Shown one piece after another: positions 27,293 to 35,575 of a stretch of 64,000 nucleotides of DNA. A model generated the notes under the pieces. The model saw only the letters and a list, made by a program, of their open reading frames with translations, was not told the origin of the DNA and searched no databases. Origin of the DNA: Clostridia bacterium (GTDB lineage Bacteria; Bacillota; Limnochordia; DTU080; RSA5). Location of the stretch: assembly GCA_002919235.1 (NCBI GenBank), contig PKEX01000011.1, positions 62,001-126,000 on the forward strand. Direction: 5' to 3'. Position 1 is the stretch's first letter; each line of letters opens with the position of its first letter. A program made the position numbers and the translations under genes.

Positions 27293-27946
27293 ATGTGGAC
27301 GCTGCGTTCCCCGCTTCGGCCGCCGGCCTCGACGGGATCGCTTCCCGAGGCCGGGGCTTTCGAACCTACGGAGACCCGGGTGCACGTAGACGACCCGGCC
27401 GGCCGGGAGATCCTGGGCAAAGCCATCGCGGCGCACCTCGCGTCCTTCGCGCCCTCGCCGGAGCCCGTCACCCTGGTATGCGTCGGCAGCGACCGTTCCA
27501 CCGGCGACGCGCTCGGCCCGCTGGTGGGGACGCGCCTTTCCCGGATGGCGCCGCCGGGGCTCACCGTGTACGGCACCCTGGAGCGCCCCGTCCACGCGGC
27601 CAACCTGGCGGAGCGCCTGGCTGATCTCCGCCGCCAGGGCAAGGACCGGCTGGTGGTGGCCGTCGACGCCTGCCTCGGCCGGGCGGAGAACGTGGGGACC
27701 GTGTGCGTCAAGTCGGGCCCCTTGAAGCCGGGAAGCGGAGTGAACAAGGCGCTGCCTCCCGTCGGGCGGTTTCACATCGTGGGCGTGGTGAACGTCGGCG
27801 GCTTCATGGAGTACTTCGTCCTGCAAAATACCCGCCTGAGCCTGGTGATGCGCCTGGCGGAACTGATCGCCGACAGCCTCGTCGATTCCGTCACCCGGCA
27901 CTGGCCCAAAGCCGCGGCCCAGGCAGCAGCCGCCCGGGAGCCCTGA
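27293..27946 (+). CDS. yyaC: Spore protease YyaC (DUF1256)
   Basis: 217 residues. LVCVGSDRSTGDALGPLVG (about residues 62-80), YGTLERPVHAANL, VAVDACLGRAENVGTV, VKSGPLKPGSGVNKALPPVG and VVNVGGFMEYFVLQNT are the DUF1256 landmarks. The family is related to the germination protease GPR and found mainly in spore-formers, in Bacillus at this same place near soj-spo0J. ATG 27293 has GAGGTGAG five bases upstream. The gene is divergent from the VanW-like gene and ends four bases from the RidA stop. Confidence 0.9.
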   Translation: MWTLRSPLRPPASTGSLPEAGAFEPTETRVHVDDPAGREILGKAIAAHLASFAPSPEPVTLVCVGSDRSTGDALGPLVGTRLSRMAPPGLTVYGTLERPVHAANLAERLADLRRQGKDRLVVAVDACLGRAENVGTVCVKSGPLKPGSGVNKALPPVGRFHIVGVVNVGGFMEYFVLQNTRLSLVMRLAELIADSLVDSVTRHWPKAAAQAAAAREP

Positions 27947-27950
27947 GGGC

Positions 27951-28424
27951 TCACTGCACTTGAGCGATGAGCTCGATTTCCACCGCGAAGTTCAGCGGCA
28001 GCGTGTGGGCCGCCACGGCCGAGCGGGCGTGGCGCCCTCGTTCGCCGAACACCTCTTCCAAGAGCTCCGACGCCCCGTTGATCACCTGCGGCTGCTGGTA
28101 GAAGCCGGCCGCGCTGTTCACCCACCCCACCAGCTTCACCATGCGGACCACCCGGTCCAAGGAGCCCACTTCTTGCTTCAGAGCCGCAAGGGCGTTGATG
28201 ACGGCGAGCCGCGCCGCCTCTCGCCCTTCCTCGACCGACAGGTCGGCGCCCACTTGTCCCGCCCAGACCACCTGCCCGTCTTTCAGCGGCCCCTGCCCCG
28301 AGATGAAGACCAGATCGCCCGCGCGCACCGCCGGCACATAGGCCGCGAGGGGCTTAGGGGCGGCGGGAAGCTCGATGCCCAGCTCCCTTAGCCGCTCCTC
28401 AGGATTTGGCTGTGCGCTCGTCAT
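27951..28424 (-). CDS. RidA family protein (YjgF/UK114-like)
   Basis: 157 residues, longer than the usual 125-130 because of an N-terminal extension (PEERLRELGIELPAAPKP) seen in the RidA-like subgroup whose members begin with this helix. Core: YVPAVRAGDLVFISGQGPLKDG, VINALAALKQEVGSLDRVVR, RHARSAVAAHTLPLNFAVEIEL. RidA proper removes reactive enamine/imine intermediates; the arginine that does this (in the R-S/T-x-V segment) is present as RHARSAV. Third gene downstream of the FAH-family gene. Confidence 0.9.
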   Translation of the reverse strand: MTSAQPNPEERLRELGIELPAAPKPLAAYVPAVRAGDLVFISGQGPLKDGQVVWAGQVGADLSVEEGREAARLAVINALAALKQEVGSLDRVVRMVKLVGWVNSAAGFYQQPQVINGASELLEEVFGERGRHARSAVAAHTLPLNFAVEIELIAQVQ

Positions 28425-28522
28425 CGCGCTCTCTTCCCTCCCGTGTATGGTGAACGCCCGGCTTCCCGGGGATGCGGCCGCTCCGCCGGCCGCCGCGAGG
28501 CGCCGGTCCCGGCGGCCGGGGC

Positions 28523-28891
28523 TTAGGCTCCGGCCGCGAACGCTGCGATGAGCAGCGCCAAAGTGACCAAGGCGGCGAACACCAAGGCGTCCCGCCAGAC
28601 CCGCTTCGCCTGGCGGCGCATGGCCTCGAGCGCCTCCGGGTCGGTCACCGGCTGGACTCCGCTTCCCAGATCGCAGACGCCCCTGGCGGCGTAGTGGACG
28701 CAGGTGCGGCGGCGGGCCTGAAAGAAGCCGAGCCCGGCCGCAGTGAACACCGGAAGCAGCAAGAGCATTGCCCACGGCGTCGCGCTGCGTTGCAGGAGCC
28801 ACCCCGCCAGCGCCGCCCCCAACAGCAGCGCTGCTGCACCCATGGTGCGGCGTGCCGACGCACCCCGGGCATCGATGTTGGGCCGGAGCAT
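28523..28891 (-). CDS. Small membrane protein, unrecognised
   Basis: 122 residues with two hydrophobic segments near the N-terminus (about 17-32 and 38-56) and one at the C-terminus (about 103-120). A short conserved-looking cysteine segment, RTCVHYAARGVCDLG, lies between. AGGAGGTGAAAAG stands directly in front of the ATG, the strongest ribosome-binding site in this part of the window, so translation is very likely. I do not recognise the family. It lies between the FAH-family and RidA genes on the same strand. Confidence 0.65.
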   Translation of the reverse strand: MLRPNIDARGASARRTMGAAALLLGAALAGWLLQRSATPWAMLLLLPVFTAAGLGFFQARRRTCVHYAARGVCDLGSGVQPVTDPEALEAMRRQAKRVWRDALVFAALVTLALLIAAFAAGA

Positions 28892-28930
28892 CTTTTCACC
28901 TCCTGTCGAAGGGGACCTTCGCCGTCGCGC

Positions 28931-29806
28931 CTACACGATGTACGTGGCCAGGCTGCCGATGCCGCTCACGCGGACCTCCACCACGTCGCCCGGCTGCAAG
29001 TACCGGCCCGATGCGTCGCCGACCCCGGCCGGCGTCCCCGTGGCCAAGATGTCGCCGGGTTCCAGGGTCATGCCGTCCGAGAGGACCGAGATCAGCGTCG
29101 CGACGTCAAAGAGCATCTGGGAGACGGCGGCGGACTGGCGCAGCTCGCCGTTGACCCGGGTTTCGATTTCTAGCGATGAAAGCTCCGCCAGCTCGTCCGC
29201 GGTGACGATCACGGGCCCCATGGGGCACGACCCGTCCAGGCTCTTCCCTTTGAAGTACTGCCGGTGTCGTTCTTGAAGGTCTCGTGCGGTGAGGTCGTTC
29301 ACGATGGTGTAGCCGAAGACGTGCTCGTAAGCCCGAGAGGCTGGGATGTCCTTGCCCTTTCGCCCGATGATGACGGCCAGCTCCCCCTCGTAGTCAAACC
29401 GCGTCGTCTGCGGCGGCACGGGAACCCGGGCGCCGGGACCCACCACCGCGGTGGGCACCTTCGTGAAGAAGATAGGATGACGGGGAGGCTCGGAACCTCG
29501 TTCCGCCGCGTGGTCGGCGTAGTTCTTACCCACGCAGAAGATGTTCTTCCGAGGCCGCGGGATCGGAGCGAGGAGCGCCGCTTCCGGGTACGCCTCCGCC
29601 GGGAGGCCAGCCGCCCGGAAGAGGGAGATGATATCCCGGGCCCGGTCCAGCGCCGGAGCGCCCCCTTCGATCAGGGAATGAATCTCGTCCAGGCCGCGGG
29701 CGTCTCTCCGGACCGCGGCGGCGGCGTCGCGGAACGTGTAAAAGCCGCCTTCACATTCAAAGGCAAGCTGGGGACCGCGAGCGGTCCTCACTGTCGCGAG
29801 GCGCAT
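28931..29806 (-). CDS. Fumarylacetoacetate hydrolase family protein
   Basis: 291 residues. An N-terminal 60-residue cap is followed by the catalytic domain: FCVGKNYADHAAERG, FFTKVPTAVVG, FDYEGELAVIIG (metal-binding Glu residues), FGYTIVNDLTARDLQ, GKSLDGSCPMGPVI and GDILATGTPAGVGDA. The family hydrolyses or decarboxylates beta-keto acids with Mg2+ or Mn2+; members include FAH, oxaloacetate decarboxylase and acylpyruvases. The exact substrate cannot be read from the sequence. SD-like GAGGTGAAG precedes the ATG. Confidence 0.9.
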   Translation of the reverse strand: MRLATVRTARGPQLAFECEGGFYTFRDAAAAVRRDARGLDEIHSLIEGGAPALDRARDIISLFRAAGLPAEAYPEAALLAPIPRPRKNIFCVGKNYADHAAERGSEPPRHPIFFTKVPTAVVGPGARVPVPPQTTRFDYEGELAVIIGRKGKDIPASRAYEHVFGYTIVNDLTARDLQERHRQYFKGKSLDGSCPMGPVIVTADELAELSSLEIETRVNGELRQSAAVSQMLFDVATLISVLSDGMTLEPGDILATGTPAGVGDASGRYLQPGDVVEVRVSGIGSLATYIV

Positions 29807-30020
29807 CGGCCGGCTTCACCTCTTTTTCACCCGCCGTGTTCCTGCCGGCGGCCCGGTCCTCCGGGCGGCCTTCGTTTTTCAGCGCCACGGAGCCGCCTTC
29901 CTCCCCGGCGGTGACGGATGCCTGGCCTCGGCGGCTCTGCTTTCCCTCGGGAGGTGAGAAGGGACGCCCGCCGGCCGCGGCATGGCAGTGCGGGCAGGGG
30001 CACGGCACAGAGTCGTCGAA

Positions 30021-30050
30021 GGCCGGCCACCCCCGTGAGGGCTGCCGGCC
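30021..30050 (-). terminator. Hairpin downstream of the bactofilin gene
   Basis: GGCCGGC and GCCGGCC pair perfectly (30050-30044 with 30027-30021 on the minus strand) with further partial pairing inside. It lies 39 bases after the bactofilin stop. TTCGAC follows, not a T-run. Confidence 0.35.
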
Positions 30051-30088
30051 TCTTGCGTCTCGTCGCTGCAGCAGATGCGCCGTTCTAC

Positions 30089-30556
30089 TCAACTGCCGGC
30101 GCCCTGCTGCGCCTGGGCGCCGCGGCGGGTTTCGCCGCCGTCGCCGCTGTCCACCTTGCGGAGGATCCGCACCGGCTCCTCGCCCGGCCGGCGCACCTCC
30201 ATCTCGCACTGCCCCTTAAAAACAGCGCCTTCTTCGACGATGAGGACGCCTACCTTGACGTCGCCAAACAGAGCGCCCCCGGCCAAGATGTGAAGCCTAC
30301 CGGTGACGGTGACGTTGCCGTGCAGCTGCCCGGCGATGACCACGTTTTTCGCCGAAACTTCCGCATGGACCACACCGTCCTGGCCGACGACGACGTCGCC
30401 CTCGGACGCGATCTTCCCGTCCACCCGGCCGTCCACCCGCAGCACACCCTGGGCCTGGACCGTGCCCTGGACGGTGACTCCTTTGGCGATGAGCGTATCG
30501 TGTCCCTGGCCCGCCACGGCGGGGGCCTCCTTCCCTTTGCGTGAACTGCTGAGCAA
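30089..30556 (-). CDS. Bactofilin (polymer-forming cytoskeletal protein)
   Basis: 155 residues. A short disordered N-terminus precedes a right-handed beta-helix of six-residue rungs, with repeats such as TLIAKGVTVQGTVQAQG, LRVDGRVDGKI and NVVIAGQLHGNVTVTG, typical of the DUF583/bactofilin family. Bactofilins polymerise without nucleotide at the membrane. The start is a TTG with AGGTGG eight bases upstream. It follows an M23 peptidase gene by 24 bases; bactofilin with M23 peptidase is a recurrent pair in which the filament positions the wall hydrolase. That link is inferred for this genome. Confidence 0.93.
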   Translation of the reverse strand: MLSSSRKGKEAPAVAGQGHDTLIAKGVTVQGTVQAQGVLRVDGRVDGKIASEGDVVVGQDGVVHAEVSAKNVVIAGQLHGNVTVTGRLHILAGGALFGDVKVGVLIVEEGAVFKGQCEMEVRRPGEEPVRILRKVDSGDGGETRRGAQAQQGAGS

Positions 30557-30580
30557 CGGTCACACCACCTTCCCAACTGG

Positions 30581-31645
30581 TCACGGCAGGAACGCTCGGG
30601 GGTTGACCGGCTTGCCGTCCACGTGCACTTCGTAGTGCACGTGCGGCCCTGTGCTCACCCCGGTGCTCCCCGCCAAGGCGATCACGTCGCCGCGCTCGAC
30701 AGTGTCGCCTGCTTTCACCAGGACCCGGGAGTTGTGGGCGTAGAGGGTGCGCCAGCCGTAGCCGTGGTCAATCACCACAGTGAGCCCGTAGCCGCCGTCA
30801 GGGCCGGCGTGGACCACTTTGCCGGCGGCCGTGGCCTTGACGGGCGTGCCGGTAGGGACGGCGATGTCGATGCCCGCATGCAGGTGGTTCCGCCCGGTGA
30901 TGGGGTGCCGCCGGTTGCCGTACTCGGAGGTGATCCTTCCCTCCACCGGCCAGATGCTGGGCGTGTGGCGCAGCTTGTGTTCGTAGCTTTCCGCTGACCA
31001 CTTGAGCTGGAGGAAGAGGCGGTCATGGTGCTCCACCGCCGCCCTCAGGCTGCCGAGATACCCTTGCAGCCAGGCGTTGATCTCTTCGGTGGAGATTTCC
31101 CCGCCGCCCATCCCGGTGAGTTCCATCGAGGAGACATCGTCCAGGACCCCGGCCTCATCGGCGGGTGGAAGCCCTGCCGCGGCGGCAACGGCGACGGCGT
31201 CCCGGGAGTCCGCTCCGGCGGAGACGCCCAGGACGGCTCCCGGCACCGCCCGTTCGCTGGCCGCCAGAATATCGTCAGGGACGATTTCCATGATTTGCTG
31301 CGCCAGCTCTTCCAGCTGGGCAATGCGCTCGGCGAGCTGCGTCGCCTCCTCCGCCATCGCGAGGAGCCGGGCCTCCTGTTCACTGGTGACCTCTTCGAGG
31401 TGCCGCTTCTCCTGGGCCAGCGCCTTGATGTCGGCTCGCTGCTTGGCGATGAGGAGGGCAGCGCTCCCGGCCCAGCTGTACGCGAAGACCGCGGCGAGGA
31501 GCAGGGCAACGGCCAGCCCGGCCACGGAGTACACTCGCAAGAGCGGCACTCTCCACGAGCGTGTCCGGCGCGACGCATCGGGAATCATCAGAAAGGTGAC
31601 GGTAACGCCCCGGCGCTCCTCGATAAAGCGTCGGAGTCGGCTCAT
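30581..31645 (-). CDS. M23 family metallopeptidase with coiled-coil
   Basis: 354 residues. Membrane anchor at about residues 32-60, heptad-rich coiled coil at about 70-120, a linker, then the M23 domain: ITSEYGNRRHPITGRNHLHAGIDIAVPTG supplies the first zinc ligands (H and D in HAGID), and TGPHVHYEV the last (H-x-H). Both zinc-ligand sets are intact, so an active endopeptidase on peptidoglycan is predicted. First gene of a pair with bactofilin. Confidence 0.92.
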   Translation of the reverse strand: MSRLRRFIEERRGVTVTFLMIPDASRRTRSWRVPLLRVYSVAGLAVALLLAAVFAYSWAGSAALLIAKQRADIKALAQEKRHLEEVTSEQEARLLAMAEEATQLAERIAQLEELAQQIMEIVPDDILAASERAVPGAVLGVSAGADSRDAVAVAAAAGLPPADEAGVLDDVSSMELTGMGGGEISTEEINAWLQGYLGSLRAAVEHHDRLFLQLKWSAESYEHKLRHTPSIWPVEGRITSEYGNRRHPITGRNHLHAGIDIAVPTGTPVKATAAGKVVHAGPDGGYGLTVVIDHGYGWRTLYAHNSRVLVKAGDTVERGDVIALAGSTGVSTGPHVHYEVHVDGKPVNPRAFLP

Positions 31646-31976
31646 CAGGAACTACCCCCCGGCTTGGCCGTCCCTCGAAAAGGGTGAGCGGCAGGCCGCT
31701 CCTCTCCCGTCCCGCTGGGCGGTGCGACGACGGCGGAGTATTTCCCGGGAAATGCCCGTCGCGCTCCAGCGGCCGGGATCTCCCCAGGGGAGCATCCCGG
31801 CCTCTCGGAACCCGCTAGCAGACCTATTTTCGTCCGTCGGTGCTCAATCCTTTATGCCTTGCTCTCAAATAGGATTTTTGAACTACAAACGTATGTTCCC
31901 GGAAAGGGCCTCGAAGGACGCAGTCTGCCCACGTCGAAGGGGCGGTGTATGCCGTAGTTGAGGAGGCGCTGAGACG
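31646..31976. other. Intergenic region between divergent M23 and PLP genes
   Basis: 330 bases with no convincing gene. It carries one perfect match to the Noc-binding palindrome (31740-31753) and an AT-rich stretch (31850-31895) that may hold the two divergent promoters, although no clear -35/-10 pair was found. Confidence 0.6.
31740..31753. promoter_or_regulatory. Perfect Noc-binding sequence (NBS)
   Basis: ATTTCCCGGGAAAT is identical to the published 14-bp consensus for the Bacillus subtilis nucleoid-occlusion protein Noc. In a 64-kb window a given 14-mer is expected by chance far less than once. A noc gene lies about 5 kb away and contains a second perfect copy. Confidence 0.8.
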
Positions 31977-33110
31977 ATGGAGCAGACACTGTCAGTCTCG
32001 GAGATCAAACCGGAGTCCTGGATCGTTTCGGCGGGGCGCTGGCCTGACCCCGGCGCGCCCTTGAACGTGCCGCCCTTCCTTGCGTCCAACTACGTGCTGG
32101 GCGGCGATCGGATCTACGCGCGCTCCGCCGGAACGCCGACCTGGGAGGCGCTAGAGACCATCGTAGGAGGGCTCGAAGGAGGCAGGGCGGTCGCTTTCGC
32201 CTCCGGCATGGCGGCGGCAGCGGCGGTATTTGGCCAGCTTCCGGCGGGATCCGTGGTGGCGATCCCCGATGACTGCTACCAGGGGGTGGCCCGCCTGGCG
32301 GAGAGAGGAGCTCGACAGGGCCGCTGGGAGGTGCACCGGGTCGCGGTGGATGACACCGCGGCGTGGGTGCGCATGTGCGCCGTCGCCGACCTGATCTGGA
32401 TTGAGTCACCCTCGAATCCGCTGCTCTTGGTGGCCGACCTGGACGCTATCGGCAGGGCACCGCGCAAGCCGGGGACGATTCTCGCAGTGGACAATACCTT
32501 CGCCACCCCGCTGGGCCAGCGCCCGCTGGATTTCGGCGCGACCGTCTCCGTCCACTCGGCGACGAAGTTTATCGGGGGCCACTCCGACCTCCTGGCGGGG
32601 GTCGTGGTCACGCGGGACGAGGGACTCTGGCAGTCACTGCGCACGTCAAGAGAGATTGCGGGCGCCGTGCCCGGTGCCCTGGAATCCTTTCTGGCGGTCC
32701 GGGGTGCCCGGACCCTAGCCCTCCGGCTGGCCCAAAGCCAGGAGACGGCGATGCTCCTGGCCCAGCGGCTCGCCCGGCATCCTGTCGTGGCCCGTGTCCG
32801 GTATCCCGGGCTTCCTTCGCATCCTACGCACGCGGTGGCGAGGAAGGTATTGAAGGGATTCGGGGCCGTCATCTCGTTTGAGCTAAGGGGCGGGGGAGAG
32901 CTGGCGGATCGGGTGTGCAGGGAGGTGAGGTTGATCCGCCACGCTACCAGCCTGGGAGGCGTGGAGTCGACGATGGAGCGGCGGGCAGTCCTCCCCGGAC
33001 AGGAACATTTGCCGCCGTCTCTCATCCGGCTCAGCGTGGGAATCGAGGACCCCGAAGATCTTTGGAATGATCTCGACCGGGCCCTCCGGGTGGCTGCGGA
33101 GGCGGTCTAA
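31977..33110 (+). CDS. Cys/Met-metabolism PLP-dependent enzyme (cystathionine gamma-synthase/lyase family)
   Basis: 377 residues. YARSAGTPTWEALETIVGGLEGG, AFASGMAAAAAV, WIESPSNPLL, AVDNTFATP and the PLP lysine in SATKFIGGHSDLLAG are the trans-sulfuration signature. C-terminal LIRHATSLGGVESTMERR and LIRLSVGIEDPEDLWNDL close the family pattern. Whether it is a synthase, a beta-lyase or a gamma-lyase cannot be decided here. GAGGAGG is ten bases before the ATG. It ends at the start of the parS-containing gene-free stretch. Confidence 0.9.
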   Translation: MEQTLSVSEIKPESWIVSAGRWPDPGAPLNVPPFLASNYVLGGDRIYARSAGTPTWEALETIVGGLEGGRAVAFASGMAAAAAVFGQLPAGSVVAIPDDCYQGVARLAERGARQGRWEVHRVAVDDTAAWVRMCAVADLIWIESPSNPLLLVADLDAIGRAPRKPGTILAVDNTFATPLGQRPLDFGATVSVHSATKFIGGHSDLLAGVVVTRDEGLWQSLRTSREIAGAVPGALESFLAVRGARTLALRLAQSQETAMLLAQRLARHPVVARVRYPGLPSHPTHAVARKVLKGFGAVISFELRGGGELADRVCREVRLIRHATSLGGVESTMERRAVLPGQEHLPPSLIRLSVGIEDPEDLWNDLDRALRVAAEAV

Positions 33111-33276
33111 GCGGCGGCTGCACGGCACCCGGCCGCCGCGATCCCTCCTCGGCCGCGGTAGGGCCGCTGTAGGAGAGGGAAAAGGGGCTGAAGGGCAGAG
33201 GGCTGAGCCGGGCACAGCCGGACGCATCCGCACCGGGACTCCGCGGCGAGAGTCCGGCGCCAGCCCTCCTCTGCAG

Positions 33277-33292
33277 TGTTCCACGTGGAACA
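33277..33292. promoter_or_regulatory. parS centromere site 1
   Basis: TGTTCCACGTGGAACA is a perfect 16-bp palindrome and a full match to the bacterial chromosomal parS family (Spo0J/ParB site). The next bases repeat the inverted half, giving GTGGAACACGTTCCAC (33285-33300), so an overlapping second weak site is possible. Confidence 0.93.
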
Positions 33293-34132
33293 CGTTCCAC
33301 CACCGGCCCGCTCCGCGCCCAACAGCCCCGTCACCGGTGCCAGTCATCGTACCATCCCGGCACTCGCGTGGTCGAGATTCTCGGCCTCTTCCGCCTCCGG
33401 CGCCTGTGCCCGGGGCCACGACGCCCATCGCTCGTCCGGAGCTTCCGGGGAAGCGACCCGCACTGAGCAGGCCGCTTGTCCTGTCCGGACGGTTTCCTTG
33501 TCGTGTCGCGCCTCCTTGATCGCCCGCGTCTATCACGCCCGGTGTTAGCGGGCTGCTTCCGCTCCCCATCATCCCCTCGTTGAGCCCCGCGGGCGCGCAA
33601 GCCTAGCTCGCCTGGCCTGAACTGGACCTGACCCGCTTTCCGGTCCATGACTTGCCTAGCGAGTAGTCTCGCTTATACCGCATCACTCTTCTCACACCGA
33701 GGCGGCCTGCTCTTTCCTCCAAGGCCGCCTCACGCGTCGAACCCTGTCGTCCATCGGCCTATTGCATTCCAAACAACGGGTCGGTACGAGCTGAACCGTG
33801 GGGGGACGGTCTGGTCCGGTGCTTCTTCTGCACAACGCCCTGCCGCTCCATCCACAGGCCGGGGACTCTGCTGCGGGCTCCTGCCGTTCCTTCTCGTCCC
33901 CGGCAGGCAGGAACGGGGGGTGGAACCACACGCAGCGCGCCGCGAGACAGCGCGGCTCCGGTGGCGCGTCGACCAGTCACTCAAGCCCGGCGGTGCGTGC
34001 GCTTGCACCCGTACTTCGAGAGCCCCATTCGACCCTGCGAGACGCCAAGACCCTCGCTCACTTGGGTGCCAGTCCTGATGCCTGCTCCATTCGGATGCCC
34101 GTGCGAGATTGCCGCCTTCACTCATGCGGCGT

Positions 34133-34148
34133 TGTTCCACGTGGAACA
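34133..34148. promoter_or_regulatory. parS centromere site 2
   Basis: TGTTCCACGTGGAACA, identical to site 1, about 0.85 kb away and 133 bases from the end of the fused MinD-like gene. Two perfect sites in one short stretch near parAB fit a ParB loading platform. Confidence 0.93.
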
Positions 34149-34280
34149 TTCCAGGAAGATGAACAAGAGGGAAAGAGAGACGGCAGGGAAGGGAAGGTGA
34201 AGGACTAGAGGAGACCCAGAAATTCCTGTGCGCGCTGGCCCGCATCGCAAGCGGGCTCCCTCCCCTTGCGGGCGAGCGCC

Positions 34281-35420
34281 TCAGGCCCGGCTTTCCAGTC
34301 CGGGGATAAGCCTCCGCAGCCGGCGGAAGAAGCCCTGGGTCCCGGACTCCCGTACCGGTTCTTCCACGCGCCCGGCCAGCTTTTCGGCCAGCGAAGCGAT
34401 CTGGAGTGCCGCTCGGGACCTCGGCGCATACACCATCAGCGGTTCCTGCTGGCGAATGGAACGGGCTACCGCGGGATCCTCGTCGATGTGCCCCAGCACA
34501 TCCAGCTCCTTGTGAAGAAAACGACGGCTGGCAAAGGTCATCTTGCGGCTGATATCCCGGGCCTCGGCCTCGCCGCCCACCCGGTTCACCACCAGCCGCA
34601 GCAAGCCCGAGTGATCTTTCGTCGCCAGCACCTTGATCAGCGCGTAGCAGTCCGTGATCGCATGCGGTTCCGGCGTCGTGATGAGCACGGATTCCGTCGC
34701 CGCCATCAGGAAATTTGTCACGCTGGGGGAGAGGCCGCTGCCGGTGTCGATGAGGATGATATCCGCATACTCCTCGAGCTCGCGGAACTGGGCAAGCATC
34801 GCGGCGAAGCGCTGCTCGTCCAGGGTGGTAAGCTCCTGCAGCCCGGAGCCGCCCGGGAGGACGATCAGTCCCTCCGGGCCCTCCACCACCACTTCCAGCA
34901 TGTGCCGCTCGCCCCGGGCCACATGAGCCAGGTTGTACCGGCTGGACACGTTGATGAGCACGTCGATGTTGGCCGTGCCCAGGTCGCCGTCGATGACGCA
35001 GACCCGCATTCCCAAGCGGCAGAGCGCGATGCCCAGATTCACCACCAGCATCGTCTTGCCCACGCCGCCCTTGCCGCTGCTCACCGCGACGACCGGCACG
35101 TTTCTTGCAGGCTTCTCTTCCTCCGGCGGCGGGGGAGGGCAGAGCAGCAGCGAGCGGTTCCGGCCGCCCGTTCGATCGACAATCTGCGTCTCAAAGGAAA
35201 GGCGCTCTCCGGACGCGTCGACTGTGACGGTCACCTGGGTTCCTACCGGAAGGAGCACTAGTTTCCCGTTGTCCATCGGTGCGGCGATCCGCAGGCCGGT
35301 CGCCAGCACCTCCAGGATGCGGCTGTGGTACGGGCCCTTGAAAATCACCGACCCCGTCTCTAAGGTCACCTCTTGTCCCGGCTCCAGGATGCTCAGGATC
35401 TCTTCGAATGACCTCTCCAT
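34281..35420 (-). CDS. Fused protein: YcgR-like N-terminal domain plus MinD/FlhG-type ATPase
   Basis: 379 residues from the ATG at 35420. Residues 1-95, starting MERSFEEILSILEPGQEVTL and including GPYHSRILEVLATGLRIAAP and LLPVGTQVTVTVD, resemble the PilZN/YcgR_2 domain that precedes PilZ in flagellar-brake proteins. Residues about 105-370 are a MinD-like ATPase: deviant Walker A SSGKGGVGKTMLVVNLG, switch VIDGDLGTANID, LIDTGSGLSPSVTNF, closest in pattern to FlhG. No C-terminal PilZ domain is present, so cyclic-di-GMP binding is not expected directly. It lies downstream of parB, not in a flagellar operon. Confidence 0.8.
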   Translation of the reverse strand: MERSFEEILSILEPGQEVTLETGSVIFKGPYHSRILEVLATGLRIAAPMDNGKLVLLPVGTQVTVTVDASGERLSFETQIVDRTGGRNRSLLLCPPPPPEEEKPARNVPVVAVSSGKGGVGKTMLVVNLGIALCRLGMRVCVIDGDLGTANIDVLINVSSRYNLAHVARGERHMLEVVVEGPEGLIVLPGGSGLQELTTLDEQRFAAMLAQFRELEEYADIILIDTGSGLSPSVTNFLMAATESVLITTPEPHAITDCYALIKVLATKDHSGLLRLVVNRVGGEAEARDISRKMTFASRRFLHKELDVLGHIDEDPAVARSIRQQEPLMVYAPRSRAALQIASLAEKLAGRVEEPVRESGTQGFFRRLRRLIPGLESRA

Positions 35421-35575
35421 GCCCTGCCCGCCTCCGTCTCGCCGAGCGGCGCCGCGAAGCGACCCGTCCTTCGCTCGGGCCTTTCTCGTACGGCTCCCGG
35501 CTCCGCCGGCCACTCCTCACACCCTCACCAGGCACGGGCCCTGCCCTGGCGCGCCCGGCCGCGCCGCGGGCCTTC

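Larger units (their letters stand above)
33111..34280. other. 1.17-kb gene-free stretch with two parS sites
   Basis: No reading frame on either strand has a ribosome-binding site with protein-like composition. It holds two perfect parS palindromes, several short hairpins (for example AGCGAG-TAGT-CTCGCT near 33657), and no rRNA, tRNA or repeat array. It lies between the PLP gene and the fused MinD-like gene, right beside parB-parA-noc. Frames that cross the parS palindrome translate as MFHVE and should not be called genes. Confidence 0.7.

Noticed and set aside
29807-30080. Possible small zinc-ribbon-like frame (CPCPHCH) between bactofilin and the FAH-family gene
   Set aside because: No clear start or ribosome-binding site, and base composition by codon position is not decisive. 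Could be revisited with homologues.
33730-34245. Minus-strand frame crossing parS that contains MFHVEQ
   Set aside because: MFHVE is what the parS palindrome translates to. No ribosome-binding site and no protein-like composition.
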